The notes under the pieces: generated by a model
Seen by the model: the letters and a program-made list of their open reading frames with translations, nothing else
Databases searched by the model: none
Told to the model about the DNA's origin: nothing
Assembly: GCA_010093705.1 (NCBI GenBank)
Contig: MU006097.1
Coordinates: 701,587-765,586 of the forward strand
Direction: 5' to 3'
Source: Patellaria atrata CBS 101060
Taxonomy: Eukaryota; Ascomycota; Dothideomycetes; Patellariales; Patellariaceae
DNA length: 64,000 nt
Made by a program: the position numbers and the translations under genes
Shown: in pieces, positions 56,980 through 64,000 of the stretch
Layout: every line of letters starts with the position of its first letter
Position numbering within the stretch: position 1 is the first letter of the stretch

Positions 56980-58509
56980 ATGTCGTTCCATTCCCAAACT
57001 CTTAAGCAGCTTTGGGGAGCCCGTATCTAGGATTCTTTAGACCCTCCACCACCGTACTCACCCCCGGATTGCCTATACTATCCGTTGCTGAGCATAATCT
57101 AAGGCTTTTCAAGTCTTTACCTGATTATCAGTTCAACGCACAGGTGAGAAGAGCAGGGGTCCGGCTAGCCAAGCAGATGTATGAGGAACGTTACGGGCGG
57201 AAACAGACCTACCCAGGGACGATACACTTGACCTTAAAGAGAACGCTGAGAATCTTGTTCGCGCACAATGGGTCGAGCAAGTTATTTGGAGAGAGGAATG
57301 TGATCCTCCCTGGCCCAAAGGCGCGCAGATAAACTGGAGTGAATGGCGCTGGACTCATCAACGTATAGTATTCTGTCGACCTTCAGGTGTGTGGGTTCAT
57401 GACAAAACCCCGGAGCGAAAGTCGATCAGGAGAAACCAGTGGAACCGAAAACATCCATAGCTTTCAGCCGTATGTTTGGCTTCAAGACTCCCTCACCAGA
57501 ACCATCGCAACCCACGAGTGAGAAGAATACTTCCAATGATGCTCTTCAGGATTCCAGTAGTGCAACACCCAGTCCATATCATCAATTCCTCTATCAGGTG
57601 TCAAAAGAGTGTGAATGGATTAGAGATCAGCTCAGCTCCTCTATGATGACCACACCAGTCCTCGAGGCCTTGAGACTCGAGCCTGCAAAGTCGTAAAGGA
57701 TAACTGGATTAAAGATCAGATCTGGAATCCGGACTGGGAAGAACTACCTAGAATGGTTTGGATGCACGACGAACCATGGCGGTTTAGAAGATTATCTGAT
57801 GAGCAAGCAGTCGAAGTACCTAGTAACCAACCTCCTATCCCTCTACTAGCAACTACTGATTTCAGTCGTCTTGTACAATACGATTCCGGATTTTTTCCAC
57901 AGGATGGTGCGTCAAGAACGACCCACCAGAGAGATTCGGGAGAGGAGACTGTTCAATCAACCAGCAGCAACGTGTAGTTAGTGAATGAGTGCACAGATCA
58001 AATTCAGGGAAACGTGCAAGACTCAAGGGTTGCAAACCAAAACTCTTCAGGAGCTCCCGCTCATATTCGGAAAACCACTACCAACTTAACTGAACCAGTA
58101 GGAGCTTCCGCTGAAACCATACATAGCAGCAGTGGCCGGGCGAGGGAGTTGACCGTTGAGCATACCTCTCTTGCAGTAGAGCCCATTCCTGAACACAACT
58201 CTGTGCACACTAGAGGACCATCCCCTGTTGCCAGGCCTCTTGCGAAGCCTAGAAGGAAAGGAAATGTTGCAAGGCGAGGCTTTTACCAAGAATACCATGT
58301 CAAAACCGATACCTACCGTTGGACTTGACAACGCTGCGCAACAAGACGCACTCCAACATTTTCGAAGAAATTAGAGGATTGCAGCACAGGCACAGAATGA
58401 GCAATCTACAAGATCAAACACCGGTGTCAAGCACAAGCGTAATCCAGAACCTTCAAACAGTACCACTTCTAAACGATCGAAGATATTGAAACCCAACAAG
58501 TCTAAATAA
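56980..58509 (+). pseudogene. Decayed gene of unknown function with repeated W-x-x-x-x-I-W motif
   Basis: Reading along the plus strand, frames broken by stops and shifts give a coherent order: a start MSFHSQTLKQLWGARI; then VRRAGVRLAKQMYEERYGRK; a first motif ENLVRAQWVEQVIWREECDP with W-x-W-x-H after it; then a linker with ECEWIRDQL. A second motif VVKDNWIKDQIWNPDWEELP is followed by MVWMHDEPWRF. A disordered stretch comes next, and a basic end, KHKRNPEPSN...TSKRSKILKPNKSK, that looks like a nuclear signal before a TAA. The two motif copies suggest an internal duplication. I recall proteins with WVEQGIW-type motifs from Helotiales but know no function. No open frame spans the locus. Confidence 0.5.
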
Positions 58510-60116
58510 GAAGGAAATTACAAAATACAAAGCCCGCGATCCACGAAATTGGAAGACAAGAAGACGCAGCAACTGGGTAGATTGCAAACGACTACCTTCG
58601 TGTGTGTGTTGGATATGAATATGGGATGAATTTAAGGAGGGCCTATCAATCCAGCTTCAATCAGTTTTGCTTATTAGAGAAAACGACGTGCTATGGAAGG
58701 TTTCTTCGCATACTCAAATCCACCGGCTCATTTCATGTAGTCAGTTTTCGGAAGTTGACGAGGATGAAGATGCAATCTGTCCACTGAGGGGTATTACTCT
58801 CAGTGCTAATTTATAAGACGGGGTTTCTCGAGTGAGGAACGGCGGTCGAAGAACTTTAGTATGATCGAATAATAGCTTGTGCGCTTACGAGCTATACGAA
58901 TCTCAGGTAAATTAACATCTAACTACCCTGAACTGATAAGCCCATTCGCTCAGCAAACTTTGAAGGAAGCAATCCAATCAAGAAGTTTTCAATAGCGGAT
59001 ACACGCCCTTTTTTATACCGAAAGGCCCCATCTGATGGTACCCGTGTACCGTAAACGACGGCTATATCGGAACTGGCCGAACCGAAGGAATGGAATACGG
59101 TCCAGGATACCGTACGCATGCCTTACTACTCCTTAAAGATGGGAAAGGGAAAAGAGATATGTCGTCAGCGGCGTAGCGTAGCGCACGGGTAAGCATGCAG
59201 TTACATCGTGCGCTTCCTCATAAGCGCAAGGCTTGATTTTGAACGTATGCTCCTAAGGTAGTTCAAACGGGTATATCGTGATTTCTCTCCAACTTTATAA
59301 CATAGAAGAAAGATTATTTTTGTTCCGTCATGCTTAGACGTCGTTCAGTATAATAGACCACCGTGAAGAGCTTTAGATGTTGATGAGCAAGAGGGTTTTG
59401 CCAACTGCAAAGCGTCCCCTCAAGCTCATGAAGCTCAAGGCTAAAAGATGGAGAGACGGGAAGGACCCGCCAGGGTTAGCCACCGATACAGGCCAAGGAA
59501 ATGCACTGTCAACGCTCAACCTCTTCGCGCTCCTCCACGTTGTCACCCGTCAGAAACATCCAGATCTTCGAGGTTGCAACGCTATGCTCTCTCCGCCCTT
59601 CCATCACATGCTGATTCGTGAAACTAACAAAAGAGCAACCCAGTCTCTCAGATCTGACCCCTTGGCTCAAAAAGCCGTTTGACAAAGGACAAACTTCCAA
59701 ATCCTTGCTCGTGGCAAGGCATTATTCCCATCTATCTCGATTAGGCCCTTTCTCCGTACTTAGATTTCGAATTATGGGGTGCATCCAACCCTATCGCCAA
59801 CCACTCAAACGTACGGAGCGAGCATGACCCTCGCTCTTCTGCCCCAATCCTCCAGCTTTGTTGAACATCTGTGACATAATCAGCGTTGTATCCCGTGTTA
59901 TGGAAGCTCTTGTGATCATCAAAGCCGAGTCAACCGTGTCGGCGCACACTCTTTGCCTTGCGCCTTGTCGCTGCTTGCAGCCATAAAAAGGTCTCTTACC
60001 CCCTTCAAGATGCGCAACACATGTTGGAGCTTACATTTGACATTTTGACGCCAAATCCATCGTTATAGGTGGTCTAGATACTCCCTTTTTATGCTTACGC
60101 CTCAATCAGAAGCAGG
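58510..60116. other. Long intergenic stretch before the sugar transporter
   Basis: 1.6 kb with no supported gene. Frames at 58602-58787, 58919-59119 and 59377-59827 lack family features. The last few hundred bases should contain the transporter promoter. Confidence 0.45.
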
Positions 60117-61939
60117 ATGTATCAGTTGGGGAACGTTTACGTGATTGCAGCCATCGCCATCATTGGCGGCGGTCTGTTCGGTTTTGATATCTCTTCTATG
60201 TCCGCCATGTAGGTTTCTGGCTTTACATACCGTCCAAAAGTATGGACGATTTCGATTTTCAGCTTTCGTTGACAACCGCCTAGAAACGTGACGCAAGCTT
60301 ACCTCTGCTATTTCAATCAAGGACCGAACTATACCTACGGAGAATGTTCCGGCCCAAAATCAGACGTACAGGGTGGTATCACAGCAGCAATGCCTGGTGG
60401 ATCATGGCTAGGAGCAATTGTTTCAGGTGTCCTAACGGACTGGGTCGGCCGTAAAAAGAGTATCATGATTGGCGCTGTGATTTGGTGCATCGGGTGTGTC
60501 TTTGTTGCAGCTTCCCAGAATATCGGCATGCTCATTTTTGGGCGAATTGTGAACGGATTCTGCGTTGGTATTTGCTCGGCCCAGGTCCCCGTTTATATCT
60601 CAGAGCTTGCACCGCCAACGAAACGTGGACGTCTCGTCGGGGCTCAGCAATGGGCCATTACATGGGGTATGCATTTTAGGAGCTTCCTTCGGGAGAATCC
60701 ATACTGACGGAGCTTATAGGCATCATGATCATGTTCTACATCTCATATGGCTCTTCATTCGTTGATGGGACCGCGGCTTTCCGTATCCCCTGGGCTCTCC
60801 AAGCGATCCCCGCTATTCTCCTGTACATCGGCATGATGTTCTTGCCCGAATCTCCTCGTTGGCTTGCCCGTAAGGACCGATGGGAGGAAGCCATGAGTGT
60901 GCTTACCCTAGTCCACGGTAAAGGAGATCCGAATCATCCCTTCGTCCAAAAGGAGTTCGAGGACATCAAAGCGATGTGCGAGTTTGAACGTCGAAACGCG
61001 GATGTTACATATCTCGAGTTATTGAAACCGAATATGATCAACCGTACTCATATCGGCGTCTTCACCCAGATTTGGTCGCAGCTTACTGGAATGAATGTTA
61101 TGATGTGAGGAGTCCAAAGCACCATTATATACCTTGTTGGCTGATCTCTGTAAAGGTACTATATCGGTTACGTTTTCACCATGGCTGGCTTGACTGGCAA
61201 CACATTGCTCGTCTCTTCATCAATCCAATACGTCATGTCCGTAATCCCTAATGACTCACTGTTATGATCTATCGTACTAATAATTTGTAGAAACGTGGTT
61301 ATGACGATCCCAGCACTTCTATATGTTGACCGCTGGGGACGCCGCCCAACACTGCTAGTCGGTGCTCTTCTGATGATGACTTGGTTATACACGAATGCCG
61401 GCCTTCTTGCAACTTACGGCAAACCAGCACCTCCTGGAGGTGTAGACCATATCAAGGAAGCGTCCTGGGAGATAACAGGCTCAGCTTCGAAAGCCGTTAT
61501 TGCCTGCACATACCTCTTTGTGGCATCCTTCGCACCAACATGGGGTCCAGTTTCCTGGATCTATCCTCCAGAGTTATACCCACTCCGCGTCCGTGGCAAG
61601 GCGGTAGCTCTCGCCACTTCAGCTAACTGGGCGTTCAACTTCGCGCTTGCATACTTCGTCCCGCCAGCTTTTGTGAACATCAAGTGGAAGACTTATATTC
61701 TTTTTGGAGTCTTTTGCACGGCAATGTTTGTCCATGTTTTCTTCATGTTCCCGGAAACTGCTGGGAAACCTTTGGAGGAGGTCGAGGCTATGTTCACGGA
61801 TCCGCATGGACCTAAGTATATTGGTACTCTTGCGTGGAAGACACGTGTTCATTACGGTGATGCTGCTAAGATGGAGCATGGTGATATTGAGAAGAGCATC
61901 AGCGATAGAGGGAGCCCGGAGCGTGTTGAGAAGGTTTAG
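60117..61939 (+). CDS. MFS sugar transporter (high-affinity glucose/hexose type)
   Basis: Five exons: 60117-60208, 60284-60666, 60720-61104, 61156-61236 and 61291-61939 (529 residues, ~12 membrane segments). Joins: SSMSAI-NVTQAYLCYF, ITWG-IMIMFYISYGS, LTGMNVMM-YYIGYVFTMAG and SSIQYVI-NVVMTIPALLYV. Sugar-porter signatures: GGGLFGFDISSMSA in the first helix, GRKKS after helix 2, FGRIVNGFCVGICSAQVPVY, PESPRWLARKDRWEEA mid-protein, VDRWGRRPTLL, and PETAGKPLEEVEAMF at the end of helix 12. Acts in the plasma membrane, importing hexose by proton symport in most fungal relatives. The start at 60117 gives a very short cytosolic N-terminus (MYQLGNVY); related proteins are similar. The fourth intron uses a GTCCGT donor. 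Exact sugar cannot be told. Confidence 0.94.
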
Positions 61940-62752
61940 AGTTCTGTGTTTGTATTATTTGTAGGGGGCCAATATCTGGATGGTGAATCCGTCGTGCCAT
62001 ATCTAACAAGCTATCTTTTCTTCTGATTGAGAATTTAAGATATAACCAATCTGCTGTGAAATGATGGTGAACAGGACCATCCCTTTGTGTTATTTGCTGT
62101 GTCACATTGAATATTGTTGAACCCAAGGTAGAGGTGAACAAGCACGGGTGATATTCCGCAGATTCCGATAATACTAATCATAGTTTCGGTTTCCTCATTG
62201 GTGGCCAGGGTGGTAAATGTTGAATATTTGGAGGGCGAGAAACCATATTCTTGATTCAGTGAGATAATGAGAATTAAAGCTTGTATAGTAAGGTAGAATG
62301 AGCCAATATATGACTCTATGGAGTCAAGAGTTTTATTTATTGATAACGCTATCGATAGTAGCAAGCCATGGCGCTAGCAGGCGGAGCTTCCACGACAACA
62401 CCCCGCGCCTGACCAGTCCACTCCCACCATCTCTCAATCTCACTTTTGTATTAATGAGGAGAAGAAGATGCTTCAGCTTGAGAAGCACATGCGAAATACA
62501 CAGTTCTACTGCTACTAACTATTCTGATTCACTAAATCCACCTTTCACTACATTGTACGCGGGCGACGTGGTTCCACCAAGGCACCGGGCAAATCCCGTC
62601 ACTGAACGTTAGGCAGTCACATCAAAGAGGGAACCCGACCAAATTCTCAACGTCAACCCGGAAATTTGCTTCAAACTTCTGGTAGGTATTAAAATTTCTT
62701 CTTTGCCCTACACCTGTCTTGAACATTCAACTCCGAACCACTTCTAACGAGC
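61940..62752. other. Intergenic between transporter and the next gene
   Basis: No gene recognised. Short frames at 62035-62364 and 62298-62612 have no features. Part of this is the promoter of the gene at 62753. Confidence 0.45.
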
Positions 62753-64000
62753 ATGGATTCTCAGCAGGTCGATCAGGACACTTCTATACCACTATCCTCG
62801 CAAACCTTGTCGTACCCCACAGTCGAAGTCAACGATACCATTGCAAGTATTGCATCTGACTCGATCAATATGAGAAGCAGCTCCCCTGAAGCTTCTAATC
62901 TTGAGGAGAGTTCGTATGAGGTCCTGGGCGACTCCGCCTTCCTCACGGATGATGATGGAGCTACTACGGAATCCCTGGCTTCCATTGATGGCCATACTCC
63001 TGAAGACACGTTGAGCATAGCGGATACAGATTTCTCTGATTCTCGTGCTGCAGAAGACACTGAAGAGGAGTCCGAGGACGAAGATCAACTAAGTTTTCTT
63101 CCTCACGATAGCCTTACGAACCAGACACCGACCGATAGTGCCATGACAATGCGTGCTGCGGTCTTGCAGTCAACGAGCTCTATCAAATTCGACGAACCTA
63201 ATAAAGTTCGGCGTGCTCAAGAGGTGGTCGTTCGTCATACTATTCGGACCGTCGATAGACTTTCTACATCATCGCCCGAGGCTCCAACACGTCTAAACCT
63301 CGTCGTCAAACAAACGCTCTCTGATAAGATGCTCGTTCTTGATAAACCGTTCAGAATTCTCTTCGTAGGTGGACAATTTACTCACTGGGCGAGACAAGAC
63401 ATTTTGGCAAAGATAGCTAGTGCTCTTGCAACCGGAGCCTCTCAAAGTAAGGCACCCGAACCGCAACGTGATAGATCATCTAGGTTTAGTGTTTTCCCTA
63501 TTCCATTCTCCGCAAAGGGGGCGACCTCGCCAGAAGTTGAGCTCATTGATTCATCAGGCATCGAATTGATCGTGGATGATTGCACAGGTATTGTGCCGGG
63601 GGACCCGGTGGGATTGGATGCAACTCGCTTCGATCTCATCATCAATGGCCAAGCACGGTCTATCTATCCAGTCGGAAGAAATGTCAAGGAAAAAAAGACC
63701 GAAGTACTCGATAAAGGACAGGTTCCAGATCTAGCTGTTTTCGGCTATATTCCTCCGGAGCTTCTGCCCGAGGATTTGACTGATAGACATGACGAATCAT
63801 GGTATCCTACTGTCCGCAAAATCCTCAAAGACATTCAAGTCCCTACATTAGATGTCACGTTGAGTGATTCAATGGACGACATCTTCCATATTCAAAATTA
63901 CTCCCATGACCCTCGGGCACTCCATATGTCTGTAGAGACTGGAGCCGGTTACGAACCGCATGAGAAACTGGAAGAGTTTCCTGTCTCGTTGCCGGTACTC
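62753..64000 (+). CDS. Unknown conserved-looking acidic protein, 3' end beyond window
   Basis: An ATG at 62753 opens a frame that stays open for 416 codons to the window edge, so this is partial. The first ~120 residues are Ser/Asp/Glu-rich and probably disordered (ESSYEVLGDSAFLTDDDG; DTEEESEDEDQLSF). From ~residue 180 a folded region appears: LNLVVKQTLSDKMLVLDKPF, RILFVGGQFTHWARQDILAK, then ELIVDDCTGI and DLAVFGYIPPELLPEDLTD. The RILFVGG...DILAKIASAL block looks like a Rossmann-type or P-loop-like beta-alpha start but lacks GKS/T. I do not know the function. The frame is free of stops across 1.25 kb with normal codon use, so it is certainly a gene. Confidence 0.85.
   Translation, partial: MDSQQVDQDTSIPLSSQTLSYPTVEVNDTIASIASDSINMRSSSPEASNLEESSYEVLGDSAFLTDDDGATTESLASIDGHTPEDTLSIADTDFSDSRAAEDTEEESEDEDQLSFLPHDSLTNQTPTDSAMTMRAAVLQSTSSIKFDEPNKVRRAQEVVVRHTIRTVDRLSTSSPEAPTRLNLVVKQTLSDKMLVLDKPFRILFVGGQFTHWARQDILAKIASALATGASQSKAPEPQRDRSSRFSVFPIPFSAKGATSPEVELIDSSGIELIVDDCTGIVPGDPVGLDATRFDLIINGQARSIYPVGRNVKEKKTEVLDKGQVPDLAVFGYIPPELLPEDLTDRHDESWYPTVRKILKDIQVPTLDVTLSDSMDDIFHIQNYSHDPRALHMSVETGAGYEPHEKLEEFPVSLPVL

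Overview
The window is nuclear DNA of a filamentous ascomycete (Pezizomycotina). Genes lie on both strands and carry short introns of about 47-60 bp with GT...AG ends and CTAAC/CTAAT-like branch sites. Typical fungal genes are present: FMP27, IRS4, PFA3, LIG4, IMP1, NmrA-like and HET/NLR genes. Two decayed families at 54-58.5 kb resemble families I remember from Leotiomycetes, so Helotiales is a weak guess at the order. I see no tRNA, rRNA, CRISPR array or intact transposon.

Layout. 0.7-8.8 kb: a tiny secreted Pro/Arg-rich repeat protein, an F-box/2EXR-like protein, a seven-exon phospholipase D and a RING-like protein. 9.3-11.9 kb: a decayed NACHT-ankyrin (NLR) gene. 12.7-21.9 kb: an oxidative accessory block with a SnoaL-like protein, a DUF1772 protein, a cytochrome P450, an FAD monooxygenase, a small ORF with an in-frame TAG and an NmrA-like protein. 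22.9-24.9 kb: a decayed HET gene. 26.3-28.1 kb: palmitoyltransferase PFA3. 28.9-31.0 kb: a decayed aminoglycoside-phosphotransferase-like kinase gene. 32.3-52.2 kb: a housekeeping block, LIG4 <> adenylosuccinate synthetase, IMP1 <> JMJD7-like hydroxylase, IRS4 and the very large lipid-transfer gene FMP27. 52.9-58.5 kb: an AT-rich, gene-poor island holding a decayed FHA-like/protein kinase gene and a decayed protein with a repeated W-(V/I)-x(3)-IW motif. 60.1-61.9 kb: a sugar transporter. 62.8-64.0 kb: the start of an unrecognised acidic protein that runs off the window.

How the genes fit together. The housekeeping block looks conserved, and divergent pairs share short promoters (LIG4/ADE12 305 bp, IMP1/JMJD7 about 166 bp). 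The accessory block between the broken NLR and the broken HET gene looks like a small tailoring or detoxification cluster without a core synthase. Several broken genes stop at codons that look like former Gln or Arg codons (CAG to TAG, CGA to TGA), which would fit repeat-induced point mutation but is not proven by eye. Exon structures were rebuilt by hand from splice signals, frame and protein-family continuity. Every multi-exon model given sums to a multiple of three.
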